Source of the DNA: Candidatus Omnitrophota bacterium
GTDB lineage: Bacteria; Omnitrophota; Gorgyraeia; Aquiviventales; Aquiviventaceae
Assembly: GCA_016206675.1 (NCBI GenBank)
Contig: JACQRD010000011.1
Location: 1-18,199 of the forward strand
Reading direction: 5' to 3'
DNA length: 18,199 bases
The notes beneath the pieces are model-generated. The model was not told where the DNA came from. It ran no database searches and was given only the letters and a program-made list of their open reading frames with translations. Below, in pieces: positions 5,766 to 13,189 of the stretch. Both the position numbers and the translations under genes were made by a program. The stretch's first letter is position 1, and every line of letters begins with the position of its first letter.

Positions 5766-7163
5766 TTATGCGGCGGCTACTGACGCGCGGGCGGCGCGGC
5801 GCGTTGAGGTGATGTGGGAGCGCTGCAGCCGCGCGCGCAGCTCTGCCACCATGAAGAACGATCCCGCGACGACGATGACGTCTTCTGGCGGCACGGTGTT
5901 GAGCAGATAGGTATAGGCGTCCGCCGGATCGGACATCACGTGGATGTCGCTGCAGTACGGCCCGAGCCGCTCGGCCAGTGCCACCGGGTTCAGCGCGCGG
6001 GGATGGCGGCTCATCGTACAGGTCGCATTCAACGGCAAGCCGGCCAGCCGCTCTCCGATCCCTTCAACCGATTTATCCGACGAGGTGCCGATCAGCAGGT
6101 GCACGCGCCGCCCGGCGCACAGCTCTTCCAGCGTCTGCCGCAGGGCTCCGGCGGCATGCGGGTTGTGGCCGCCATCCATCAGCACGAGCGGCTCCCGGTG
6201 CACGATCTCAAGCCGCCCAGGCCAGTGAAGCCGGCGCAGGCCGCCCTCCACCAGATGGTGGGGGATGCCTGACGTCGAGAGCGCTTCCAGCGCGCCGATG
6301 GCGGCGGCGGCATTCTCCGCCTGGTGGCGGCCGATGAGCGGAAGTGTCAGCTCGTCGTAAATGCCCCGCAACCCCGTCACCGACAGCCGCAATCCCTTCA
6401 CGGTGTGCTTGAGCACTCGCACCGTCAGCTCCCGGCCGCACACGATGAGGGGGACGGCGTGTGTGTCGCACGCCGCCTGCAGCACCCGCAACACGTCCGC
6501 GCGCTGCGGCACGGTCAGCGCGGTCTGCCCGGGCTTGATGATGCCCGCCTTCTCCGCGGCGATGGCAGCCGGTGTCGCCCCCAAGACGTCGGCGTGATCG
6601 ACATCGATCGGGCCGAACACCGAGACGGTCTGCTCGACGGCGTTCGTGGCGTCGTACCGCCCGCCCAGCCCCACTTCCAGCACGGCCACCGCCACCCCTC
6701 GGCGCTGAAAGTGCCAGAACGCGGCCGCCGTGATTGCCTCAAAGTACGTCGGCGGCCCTTCGGACGAGCTGCGCAGCAGCTCGTCGATGGCCGGCTGCAC
6801 CGCCTCGATGGCTGCCGCGAAGTCATCCGGCGCGATCCAGTCGTCTCCATGCCGACGGCCGCTGCCGGCGCCTTCCGCCGGCGAGACACGGATGCGCTCG
6901 CGAAGATCTTCCACGTGCGGCGAGGTGTAGAGGCCGGCGCGCAGGCGGCTCTCCCGCAGGCAGGAGTACAGCATCGCGGCGATGGAGCCCTTGCCATTGG
7001 TGCCCGCGACGAGCACGCTGCGGTAGCGCCGTTGCGGCTCGCCGAGCCGGCGGCAGAGCTCGCGCATGCGCGAGAGCCGCACCCGGCGCATGGCCTTCGG
7101 CTGATGGTGCTGCTCGTAATTGACGAGCGTATGGAGATAGGCGACGGCGTCCTGGAAGGTCAT
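5766..7163 (-). CDS. folC: Folylpolyglutamate synthase / dihydrofolate synthase
   Basis: A 465-residue Mur-ligase-family enzyme that adds glutamate to (dihydro)pteroate and folates. The P-loop 'VAGTNGKGS' lies at about residues 52-60. It is followed by 'GLYTSPHVEDLRERI', 'AVLEVGLGGRYDATNAV', 'DHADVLG', 'AAEKAGIIKPGQ', 'IGRHQAENAAAAIGAL' and the C-terminal-domain motif 'LMDGGHNPHAAGAL'. All are FolC signatures, and the length is slightly above the usual 420-450. Part of the excess is an insertion after 'ERIRVSP' (AEGAGSGRRHGDD). Starting 8 bases after the response-regulator stop and followed closely by the tautomerase, it lies in the same transcription unit. pabB, pabC and purH further upstream on this strand make a folate theme. 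Confidence 0.95.
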   Translation of the reverse strand: MTFQDAVAYLHTLVNYEQHHQPKAMRRVRLSRMRELCRRLGEPQRRYRSVLVAGTNGKGSIAAMLYSCLRESRLRAGLYTSPHVEDLRERIRVSPAEGAGSGRRHGDDWIAPDDFAAAIEAVQPAIDELLRSSSEGPPTYFEAITAAAFWHFQRRGVAVAVLEVGLGGRYDATNAVEQTVSVFGPIDVDHADVLGATPAAIAAEKAGIIKPGQTALTVPQRADVLRVLQAACDTHAVPLIVCGRELTVRVLKHTVKGLRLSVTGLRGIYDELTLPLIGRHQAENAAAAIGALEALSTSGIPHHLVEGGLRRLHWPGRLEIVHREPLVLMDGGHNPHAAGALRQTLEELCAGRRVHLLIGTSSDKSVEGIGERLAGLPLNATCTMSRHPRALNPVALAERLGPYCSDIHVMSDPADAYTYLLNTVPPEDVIVVAGSFFMVAELRARLQRSHITSTRRAARASVAAA

Positions 7164-7171
7164 GCGGCGGG

Positions 7172-7963
7172 TTATTCGATCAGCAGATGGCGCTGGGCCA
7201 TCGCCCTCAGCTCGTCGATGCGGAAGGGCTTGATGAGGTAGTCCACCGCGCCCGACCGTTGGCCTTCCATCAGCACGTCGGTTTCGCCGCTGACGCTGGC
7301 GATCACCACCGGGATCGCCTTGGTGCCGGCGTCGGTCTTCAGCCGCCCCAACACCGAGAGGCCGTCCCAGTCCGGCAGGTGCAAATCCAAAAAGATCAGC
7401 TTCGGCTGCAGCGCCTGGGCCTGTGCGAGGCCCTCCCGGCCGTCGGCGGCCAGGGCAACCGTGTAGTCGGGCTCCAGCGCCCGCTGGATGAGCTTGCGGA
7501 TGCCCTCTTCGTCGTCAATGACGAGAATGACGGGCTTGGCTTTCGCGCCTGGCTTCACCGCCGGCCGCGGGATCACCGGCTTTGACTGCGTCATCTCCAG
7601 CCGAATGTGGCGCTGCACCACGGCCCGCAACGTTTCAAGGGTAAACGGCTTGATGAGCTGATCCACAGCACCCGATCGCTGGGCCTCCAGTAGCAGATCC
7701 GTTTCTCCATGGACGCTGGTGATGACGACGGGAATGGCCCGTGTCTGCGGATGCGCTTTCAGCCGCGCGAGGGCGGTGAGGCCATCCACTCTCGGCATGC
7801 GAAGATCCAGCAGGATGAGGTGGGGCTGCACGCGGTGGGCCAGTGCTAAGCCTTCCTCCCCGTCGGCGGCGGCGTGGACTTCGTAGTCCCGCTCCAGGGC
7901 TTTCACCATCAGACGGCGGATGCCCTCTTCATCATCGACCACGAGAATCCGAGATGGGATCAC
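7172..7963 (-). CDS. Tandem-receiver (REC-REC) response regulator without output domain
   Basis: A 263-residue protein made of two CheY-like receiver domains, about residues 4-122 and 144-263, joined by a Pro/Lys/Ala-rich linker. Each has the full set of conserved residues. The acidic pairs are VVDDEEG and VIDDEEG. The phospho-acceptors are D53 (LLDLRMP) and D193 (FLDLHLP). The switch serines are S83 and S223, and the lysines are K105 and K245 (both LIKPF). The halves are closely similar ('DDEEGIRRLMVKALERDYEV' against 'DDEEGIRKLIQRALEPDYTV'), indicating internal duplication. There is no DNA-binding, GGDEF or kinase domain, so it probably passes phosphate or binds a partner. The GTG start has GAGAGGA 6 bases upstream. 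No histidine kinase lies in the window. Confidence 0.92.
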   Translation of the reverse strand: MIPSRILVVDDEEGIRRLMVKALERDYEVHAAADGEEGLALAHRVQPHLILLDLRMPRVDGLTALARLKAHPQTRAIPVVITSVHGETDLLLEAQRSGAVDQLIKPFTLETLRAVVQRHIRLEMTQSKPVIPRPAVKPGAKAKPVILVIDDEEGIRKLIQRALEPDYTVALAADGREGLAQAQALQPKLIFLDLHLPDWDGLSVLGRLKTDAGTKAIPVVIASVSGETDVLMEGQRSGAVDYLIKPFRIDELRAMAQRHLLIE

Positions 7964-7977
7964 GCGGTCCTCTCACC

Positions 7978-8517
7978 TTATGCGCCTCGCCGGCGGCGGT
8001 ACCAGTCGTCCAGGATGCGGCGCACGTCTCCTTGGGCGGAGCGAATGACCAGCGTCCCGACCATCAGCAGCACGGAGAACTGCCAGGCCGCCTCCGGCCC
8101 GATCACCAACCCTGTCGTGATGTCTTCGGCCCGCGTGAGGCGCTGCTTGAACTGCTCGACGGCCTGATCCAGCGACTGCTCCAGCACGTCCAACGACGAG
8201 TGTTGGTGCTGGTATTTGAGGGAAGGAAACTGCACCCCGCGCACCAGCAGGAACGTGGCCACCGCCTCGTCGCTGACGTGCCAATCCCGCTCAAACTCGA
8301 ATCCCTCGAATTGCGGGGAAAGGTTCGGCAGCACGATCGCCGGCCGCTGGATGACCACCTGGCCGCGGCGCATGACGGTATCTCCCTGATGGAGGGAGGA
8401 TTCGGCCAGGAAGATGTAGGGCATAGCCGTGGCATCGAATGTCGCCAGATCCTGCAGGCGCATCCGGATGACCTCGGTCCGTTTCCTGGCCTGATCCCAC
8501 TGTTCTTGAAGATCCAT
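7978..8517 (-). CDS. Conserved-looking hypothetical protein (179 aa)
   Basis: I do not recognise this protein. It begins with a polar helix ('MDLQEQWDQARKRTEVIRMR'), continues with a beta-rich part containing 'MPYIFLAESSLHQGDTVMRR' and 'FEGFEFERDWHVSDEAVATF', then a coiled-coil-like helix ('LDVLEQSLDQAVEQFKQRL'). Near the end a mildly hydrophobic segment ('WQFSVLLMVGTLVIRSA') is followed by an Arg-rich tail. There is no signal peptide and no evident catalytic motif. The ATG has AGGA 7-10 bases upstream. It lies between the 30-aa membrane peptide and the tandem-receiver regulator, 14 bases from the latter, and could be that regulator's partner. Codon usage resembles its neighbours, and antisense frames look like shadows. 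Confidence 0.78.
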   Translation of the reverse strand: MDLQEQWDQARKRTEVIRMRLQDLATFDATAMPYIFLAESSLHQGDTVMRRGQVVIQRPAIVLPNLSPQFEGFEFERDWHVSDEAVATFLLVRGVQFPSLKYQHQHSSLDVLEQSLDQAVEQFKQRLTRAEDITTGLVIGPEAAWQFSVLLMVGTLVIRSAQGDVRRILDDWYRRRRGA

Positions 8518-8538
8518 GGGAAATCCTGCCGGCCGCGA

Positions 8539-8631
8539 TTACTTCGGCTTTTTCTTCTGCTGATTGAGCAGAAACACCACCACAAGCGCGACGAGCAACC
8601 CCACGATGAGAACCCAGTTGACTTGACCCAT
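8539..8631 (-). CDS. 30-residue single-helix membrane peptide
   Basis: The 30-residue frame begins 'MGQVNWVLIVGLLVALVVVF' and ends LLNQQKKKPK. It is a single hydrophobic helix (residues 6-22) with a strongly positive C-terminus, which predicts the C-terminus in the cytoplasm. A strong ribosome-binding site, AGGAGGGG, lies 6-13 bases before the ATG, which is the main reason to call it. It lies between the purH stop and the 179-aa gene, 20 and 21 bases away, on the same strand. It resembles small membrane regulators and the short CcoQ/YajC-like helix proteins only in outline. No family is assigned. Confidence 0.72.
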   Translation of the reverse strand: MGQVNWVLIVGLLVALVVVFLLNQQKKKPK

Positions 8632-8651
8632 CGCGTTCCCCTCCTGATGGC

Positions 8652-10205
8652 TCAGTGACGAAAGTGGCGGATGCCGGTGATCAGCATCGCCAGATTCGCG
8701 GCGTCCGCCGCCGCGATCACCTCGGTATCGCGCATGGACCCGCCGGGCTGAATGACGGCCGTGACCCCGGCCGCCGCCAGCGCCTGCACGCCATCGGGAA
8801 ACGGAAAGAAGCCGTCCGACGCGGCCACGGCCCCCCGGCTGTTGGCGCCGGCCTTTTCCACGGCCAGTCGCACTGACCCGACCCGGCTGGGCTGGCCCTG
8901 GCCGATGCCCACCGTCGCGCCGTCTTTGACGATGACGACGCCATTGGATTGTACGTGCTTGGCCGCCATCCAGGCAAACAGTAAATCGGCCCGCTCCTGT
9001 GCGCTCGGCGCGCGCTTCGTGGCCACCCGGAAGGCCTCGGGCGGCTCGGACGCGACGTCCGGATCCTGCAGCAACCATCCGCCAAGCAGCTGGCGCCATT
9101 CAGGCGCCTGCGGCAGGCGCACCGGCCACTCCACTGTCACCACGCGCAGGCTCGTCTTCTTCGCCAGCCGCCCCGCCGCGGCCGGCTCAACCGATGGCGC
9201 GACAATGACCTCAAGAAACGTCGAGACGAGCCGTTCGGCAGTGGTCCTATCGACCGGCCGATTGAATCCCACGACGCCGCCGAAGGCCGATGCCGTATCA
9301 CAGGCGTAGGCCCGGCCGTAGGCCGCCTCGATCTCGGTAGCGATGGCTAACCCACATGGCGCGTGATGCTTAATGATCACGCACGCCGGCTCGTTCAACT
9401 CTCTCACAACGCGCAGAGCCGCATCAAGATCGAGCAGATTGTTGTAGGAGAGCTCCTTGCCCTGCAGCTGCTGCAAGGTGCCCAACCCCCACGGGGTGAC
9501 GGAGGCTTCCCCATACCATCCCCCGAGCTGGTGCGGATTTTCGCCGTAGCGCAGCGGCTGCCGCTGCACTACGTGGATGCTCGCCCGCGGCGGCAGCACT
9601 GCACGCGCCGCCGGCTCGGCCGATGGACCAGACAAAAATCCGGCAATGTGCGTGTCGTAGCGGCTGGTCAGCGCGAAGGTGTGCTGGGCGAGTTGCTGGG
9701 CGAGTCGCTCCGGCAGCTGCCCCCGCCCGCGGCGCAGGGCCTCAGCGACCTCCGCATATTGCTGCGGGTGGCTGACCACCGCGACATGGGCGAAGTTCTT
9801 GGCGGCAGCACGCAGCAAGGTCACCCCTCCGATATCGATCTGCTCGATCGCCTCCGCGAACGTCACCCCATTGCGCTGCACGGTCTGCTCGAACGGATAC
9901 AGGTTCACCACGACGAGGTCAATCAAGCCGGAAGGGCCGACGGACGTCACATGCGCCGGATCGTCGCGCCGCGCCAGGATGCCGGCATGAATCTTGGGGT
10001 GCAGGGTCTTCACCCGCCCATCCAGCTGTTCGGTGATGCCGGCGAACTGCTCAACGCTCGTCACCCGCAGGCCAGCCTGCTGCAGCACCTGCGCCGTGCC
10101 GCCCGAGGCGATCAGCTCCACGCCGAGTGCTGCCAGCTCTTTCGCGAAGGCCTCCAGCCCGGTCTTGTCGTGACAACTCAATAGTGCACGTTTGACAGTA
10201 ACCAT
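8652..10205 (-). CDS. purH: Bifunctional AICAR transformylase / IMP cyclohydrolase
   Basis: A 517-residue protein of normal PurH length that carries out the last two steps of purine synthesis, using 10-formyl-tetrahydrofolate. The N-terminal MGS/cyclohydrolase domain shows 'ALLSCHDKTGLEAFAKEL', 'ELIASGGTAQVL', 'GRVKTLHPKIHAGILARR', 'VVVNLYPFEQTV' and 'IDIGGVTLLRAAAKN'. The transformylase domain (from about residue 200) shows 'LRYGENPHQLGGWY', the catalytic Lys-His region 'CVIIKHHAPCGLAIATE', 'DTASAFGGVVGFNRP' and the C-terminal 'VTAVIQPGGSMRDTEVI'. The bases just before the ATG belong to the inverted octamer array, and its GAGGT words act as the only Shine-Dalgarno candidates. The gene follows pabC on the same strand with an 80-base gap filled by that array. 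Confidence 0.97.
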   Translation of the reverse strand: MVTVKRALLSCHDKTGLEAFAKELAALGVELIASGGTAQVLQQAGLRVTSVEQFAGITEQLDGRVKTLHPKIHAGILARRDDPAHVTSVGPSGLIDLVVVNLYPFEQTVQRNGVTFAEAIEQIDIGGVTLLRAAAKNFAHVAVVSHPQQYAEVAEALRRGRGQLPERLAQQLAQHTFALTSRYDTHIAGFLSGPSAEPAARAVLPPRASIHVVQRQPLRYGENPHQLGGWYGEASVTPWGLGTLQQLQGKELSYNNLLDLDAALRVVRELNEPACVIIKHHAPCGLAIATEIEAAYGRAYACDTASAFGGVVGFNRPVDRTTAERLVSTFLEVIVAPSVEPAAAGRLAKKTSLRVVTVEWPVRLPQAPEWRQLLGGWLLQDPDVASEPPEAFRVATKRAPSAQERADLLFAWMAAKHVQSNGVVIVKDGATVGIGQGQPSRVGSVRLAVEKAGANSRGAVAASDGFFPFPDGVQALAAAGVTAVIQPGGSMRDTEVIAAADAANLAMLITGIRHFRH

Positions 10206-10208
10206 CGC

Positions 10209-10284
10209 TCGTGACCTCGTGACCTCGTGACCTCGTGACTCCGTATGACGAGGTCACGGAGTCACGGAGAAACGAGGTCACGGG
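10209..10284. repeat. Inverted octamer array between pabC and purH
   Basis: Four tandem copies of TCGTGACC (the last is TCGTGACT), with exact 8-base period, occupy 10209-10240. After CCGTATGA, four inverted copies of CGAGGTCA or near-copies (CGGAGTCA, CGGAGAAA) occupy 10249-10280. The whole can fold as a long stem. On the coding strand each unit reads CGAGGTCA, which contains the Shine-Dalgarno-like GAGGT, and the array ends 3 bases before the purH ATG. It may therefore affect purH translation. Regular period and inversion rule out a simple minisatellite. Confidence 0.85.
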
Positions 10285-10285
10285 A

Positions 10286-11092
10286 CTATAATCGGAGCTC
10301 CTGCTGTACTAGCGCTCTAAACGCGCGCAACAACTGCCGCGTGACAGGCCCGGGCCGGCCGGTGCCGATGCGGCGCCCATCGATGGAAGCCACCGGCAGC
10401 ACCTCTTTGAGCGTGCTGGTCAGAAACACCTCCTCCGCATTGTACAGGTCATGACGCGTCAGCGGCACCTCCGCGAAGCCCAGCCGCAGCTGCCCGGCGA
10501 GCTCGCGCAGGACGTCGCGCGTAATACCCGCCAGCAGCCCGAGCCAGCACGGCGGAGTGAGAATGGCGCGGCGCTTGACGATGCCGAGGTTGCTGGCGGT
10601 GCTTTCGGTCACCGAGCCGGTCTCATCCAGAAACACCGCTTCCTCCACCCCGCGCAGCTGTGCATCCGCCACGGCCATCACGCTGCCCAGCCGGGCGGAG
10701 TATTTCGCCTTCGCATCGATGGAGCCGACGGAAAATTTCCTGGCCGGCACGACCGCAAGCCGAATCCCTTGGCGATAGGCCGCAGCCGGCGGCAACGGTA
10801 CCGGCTGCACGACGATGTGCGGCCGCGCCTGAGCCTCATGCCGCGGAATCAAGGCGACCCGGACCACCGCCTCTTTCACGCCGGAGCGCGCCAGCGCCTG
10901 CCGCAGTTGGGCGGCCAATCGCGCCCGGTTGGCGGGCGCGCGGGTGCCGAGAAAGGCCGATGAGGCGTACAACCGGTCGAGATGATCCTCCAGGCGGAAG
11001 ATGCGGCCGCGGTAGGCCCGCATGGTCTCAAAGCAACCGTTGGTGCGCCACTCAATCGGCACGAGGCCGGCCGGCGGGTCACACAGGGGCAT
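10286..11092 (-). CDS. pabC: Class IV aminotransferase, probable aminodeoxychorismate lyase
   Basis: A fold-type IV PLP enzyme of 268 residues from the chosen ATG. Family features are 'NGCFETMRAYRGRIFRLEDH' near the N-terminus, the PLP lysine in 'IDAKAKYSARLGSVMAVADA', 'AVFLDETGSVTESTASNLGI' (glutamate for the PLP pyridine nitrogen), and 'AEEVFLTSTLKEVLPVASID' near the C-terminus. Sequence alone cannot separate ADC lyase from D-amino-acid or branched-chain aminotransferases. The overlap with a chorismate-utilising pabB gene favours ADC lyase, which makes p-aminobenzoate for folate. The ATG at 11092 overlaps the pabB end by 14 bases. A TTG at 11116 would lengthen the protein by 8 residues. No strong ribosome-binding site is visible, so coupling is likely. 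Confidence 0.82.
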   Translation of the reverse strand: MPLCDPPAGLVPIEWRTNGCFETMRAYRGRIFRLEDHLDRLYASSAFLGTRAPANRARLAAQLRQALARSGVKEAVVRVALIPRHEAQARPHIVVQPVPLPPAAAYRQGIRLAVVPARKFSVGSIDAKAKYSARLGSVMAVADAQLRGVEEAVFLDETGSVTESTASNLGIVKRRAILTPPCWLGLLAGITRDVLRELAGQLRLGFAEVPLTRHDLYNAEEVFLTSTLKEVLPVASIDGRRIGTGRPGPVTRQLLRAFRALVQQELRL

Positions 11093-12572
11093 CCGCCATC
11101 TCGGTGGAGACGCCAAGCGCTTCTATGAGCGCGGCGGCCTTGACCAGCGTTTCCGCATACTCCCGCTCCGGCGTCGAGTCGGCCACGATCCCCGCCCCGA
11201 CGTGAAACGACAGGCGGTCCTGCTCCACGATCACCGTCCGGATCGCGATATTCAAATCCATAGTGCCGTCAAACCCGATGTACCCGAGCGAGCCCGTGTA
11301 GAGACCCCGGGCCACCGGCTCCAATTCTCGCAGAATCTGCATGCACCGCACCTTGGGACAGCCCGTAATGGTGCCGCCGGGAAAGACCGCCCGGATGACG
11401 TCCACCGGCCCGATGCCGCGGCGCAACCGCCCGGCGACGTCGGAGACGAGGTGCAGCACGTGGGAATAGGCCTCCAACGTGAAGAGCTCGTTGACCCCGA
11501 CGCTGCCGGGCCGACAGACGCGCCCCAGATCGTTGCGCGCTAAATCCACCAGCATGAGATGCTCGGCTCGCTCCTTCTCGCTGAGCAGCAGCTCGAGGCT
11601 GTTGAGCGCCTCCTCCGATGGGCCAACTCCCCGAGGCCGCGTGCCGGCGATCGGCCGCGTGTCGATGGCTTCCTGCTGCACGCGCACCAGCCGCTCCGGC
11701 GAGGCGCTCGCCACCGTGAAGTGATCCGACTGCAGCCAGCAGGCAAACGGCGAGGGATTGATGCGGCGCAGCGCCTCGTAGAGCGGCCACGCCGAGCCCC
11801 GCCACGGGGCAGTAAACCGCTGGGCCACGTTCGCCTGAAAAATATCGCCCGCCCGGATGTGCTCCAGCGCGCGGCACACCATCGCTTCGAACTCCGCCTG
11901 CGTGCTTGTCTCGGCAAGCGCTGGAGGTCGTCCGGGACTGGTCGCCGCGAGGGCGGGCGGACGGCCTGGCCTGGCGGCGACCTGTGGCCGCCCTGCCGCC
12001 GTTCGCATCCGTTCGGCCATGCGCTCGAGCCCTTCGAGGGCTTCGCGCCGCGCCAGGGCTGCTGGGGCGTGCGGATCGGCCACGCTGATCAGCCAGCTGC
12101 GCGCCGCGTCATGGTCGACGAGCCACACCTGGCGCATGCCGAACCAGAGCATCTCCGGCATCCGGCCGCCGGGCTGGGGCGCCGGCAACCGCTCAATCCA
12201 GCGATTCAACTCGTAGCTCAGCGCACCCATCAGCCCGACGGCGCGCGTGTGAGGCGCATCGCACGCCGGGGCGCGGTAGCGGCGCAGCAGCTGCTGCAGG
12301 GCCTCCAGTGGGTGCGCGGCCCAGACGCGCGTCGATGATGTCGTGCGGCACTCCGCGCGGCCGTTGCGCGCCGTCAGCGTCAGCCACGGCTTCGCCCCCA
12401 GCATCGACCAGCGGCCGGTGACCGGATGCTGGCGGGCGCTGTCACACCAGACGAGGGGCTCATCGGAGGCGAACGTCCGCGCAATCGGCAGCAGTTCGAG
12501 GCAGCCCTCGACGGGAGCAAGATACACGGTGAGCGGTCCGTGGCGCAGGCGCGCCGGAGGAGCCATCCGCAT
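11079..12572 (-). CDS. pabB: Aminodeoxychorismate synthase component I (chorismate-binding; TrpE/PabB family)
   Basis: About 497 residues from the ATG at 12572; ATG 12566 or GTG 12590 are alternatives. The N-terminal TrpE-type domain ('PVTGRWSMLGAKPWLTLTAR', 'GLMGALSYELNRWIERLP') is followed by the chorismate-binding domain with 'HIRAGDIFQANVAQRF', 'SPERLVRV', 'IDTRPIAGTRPRG', 'NDLGRVCRPGSV', 'FPGGTITGCPKVRCMQI' and 'GFDGTMDLNIAIRTVI'. It makes ADC from chorismate with a glutaminase partner (pabA/trpG), which is not seen here. PIAGT replaces the PIKGT lysine of E. coli PabB, so anthranilate synthase cannot be excluded by sequence. The overlapping pabC favours PabB. The linker holds a repeated PGRPPALAxTS. 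No Shine-Dalgarno is seen, but TACAAT lies 8 bases before the ATG. Confidence 0.87.
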   Translation of the reverse strand: MRMAPPARLRHGPLTVYLAPVEGCLELLPIARTFASDEPLVWCDSARQHPVTGRWSMLGAKPWLTLTARNGRAECRTTSSTRVWAAHPLEALQQLLRRYRAPACDAPHTRAVGLMGALSYELNRWIERLPAPQPGGRMPEMLWFGMRQVWLVDHDAARSWLISVADPHAPAALARREALEGLERMAERMRTAAGRPQVAARPGRPPALAATSPGRPPALAETSTQAEFEAMVCRALEHIRAGDIFQANVAQRFTAPWRGSAWPLYEALRRINPSPFACWLQSDHFTVASASPERLVRVQQEAIDTRPIAGTRPRGVGPSEEALNSLELLLSEKERAEHLMLVDLARNDLGRVCRPGSVGVNELFTLEAYSHVLHLVSDVAGRLRRGIGPVDVIRAVFPGGTITGCPKVRCMQILRELEPVARGLYTGSLGYIGFDGTMDLNIAIRTVIVEQDRLSFHVGAGIVADSTPEREYAETLVKAAALIEALGVSTEMADAPV

Positions 12573-12597
12573 AGCCAAGTATTGTAGCACAAAGGCG

Positions 12598-13179
12598 CTA
12601 GAGCTTGATGAGGAGGAGCTTGATCTTCAGCAGCCGGATGTGCCCTTTGAGGGAGGCCAGCTCCTGATCCAGCCGCTGCGCCTCGCGCAGCAGCTCATCG
12701 AGCTTGCCGCCGTCCGTCCCGCCGGAGGATTTCTTCAGTTGGGCGATCTGCCGCCCTAGGCTGGCCCGCTGGGCGCGCTTGGCCTTCAGCTCCTCGCCGG
12801 CCAGGCTTAAGGCGAGCTCCAGCCGCCTGCGATCGGGCTCCATCCGCCGCTTGACCTCGTCGGTCTTCACCCGCACGGAGGCGGCGGTATCGGCCAGATC
12901 CTTGCGCAGCTGGGCGATGTTCTTTTCCACCGTGCTGCGCCGCAGCTCCAGCTCGCGCTGGAAGGTCTGCATCCGGTTGGAGAGCTCGCGGTGCTTTTCC
13001 AGGACGTCGCCGAACTCGGGGTCTTTGCTCACGACTTCCTTGGCGAGCTTTTCGCGATCCACCGGCGGCGCGCACCCCGCCAGCGGCGCGGCCAGCAGCA
13101 GCCCCAAGAGCACGGCGTGCGCGCGCATCATGGAGGAATGATGAACGCCTCGCAGCCGTCGGGCACGCGAGGCGTTCAT
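12598..13179 (-). CDS. Coiled-coil lipoprotein of unknown function
   Basis: A 193-residue protein with a lipoprotein signal: a basic N-region, the hydrophobic stretch 'AHAVLLGLLLAAPLAGC' and the lipobox LAGC (C36). The mature part is almost all charged helix with heptad-like spacing ('EKHRELSNRMQTFQRELELR', 'LASLKGHIRLLKIKLLLIKL'), probably a long periplasmic coiled coil. I do not recognise a named family. The ATG at 13179 is chosen because AAGGAG lies 8-13 bases upstream, directly after the kamA stop. ATGs at 13131 and 13128 would give a shorter signal peptide but have no ribosome-binding site. It lies 10 bases after kamA and 25 bases before pabB, in the same run. The first codons form a perfect hairpin. 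Confidence 0.82.
   Translation of the reverse strand: MNASRARRLRGVHHSSMMRAHAVLLGLLLAAPLAGCAPPVDREKLAKEVVSKDPEFGDVLEKHRELSNRMQTFQRELELRRSTVEKNIAQLRKDLADTAASVRVKTDEVKRRMEPDRRRLELALSLAGEELKAKRAQRASLGRQIAQLKKSSGGTDGGKLDELLREAQRLDQELASLKGHIRLLKIKLLLIKL
13141..13179 (-). repeat. Perfect 13-bp inverted repeat over the lipoprotein start codon
   Basis: ATGAACGCCTCGC (13141-13153) and GCGAGGCGTTCAT (13167-13179) are exact inverse complements with a 13-base loop. In the mRNA the stem contains the AUG of the lipoprotein gene and could hide it or, just after kamA, slow or end transcription. No T-run follows. Because the arms are perfect, both strands read ATGAACGCCTCGC, each with a GGAGG-like sequence just before it. 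Confidence 0.75.
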
Positions 13180-13189
13180 GACAGGCTCC

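Noticed and set aside
8539..9099. 186-residue open frame on the minus strand ending in a hydrophobic helix
   Set aside because: Most of it overlaps purH in another frame. Only the last 30 codons, with their own strong Shine-Dalgarno, are kept as a gene.
10209..10284. CRISPR-like or simple minisatellite array
   Set aside because: Units are 8 bases with no unique spacers and they reverse orientation halfway, so it is neither a CRISPR array nor a plain tandem repeat.
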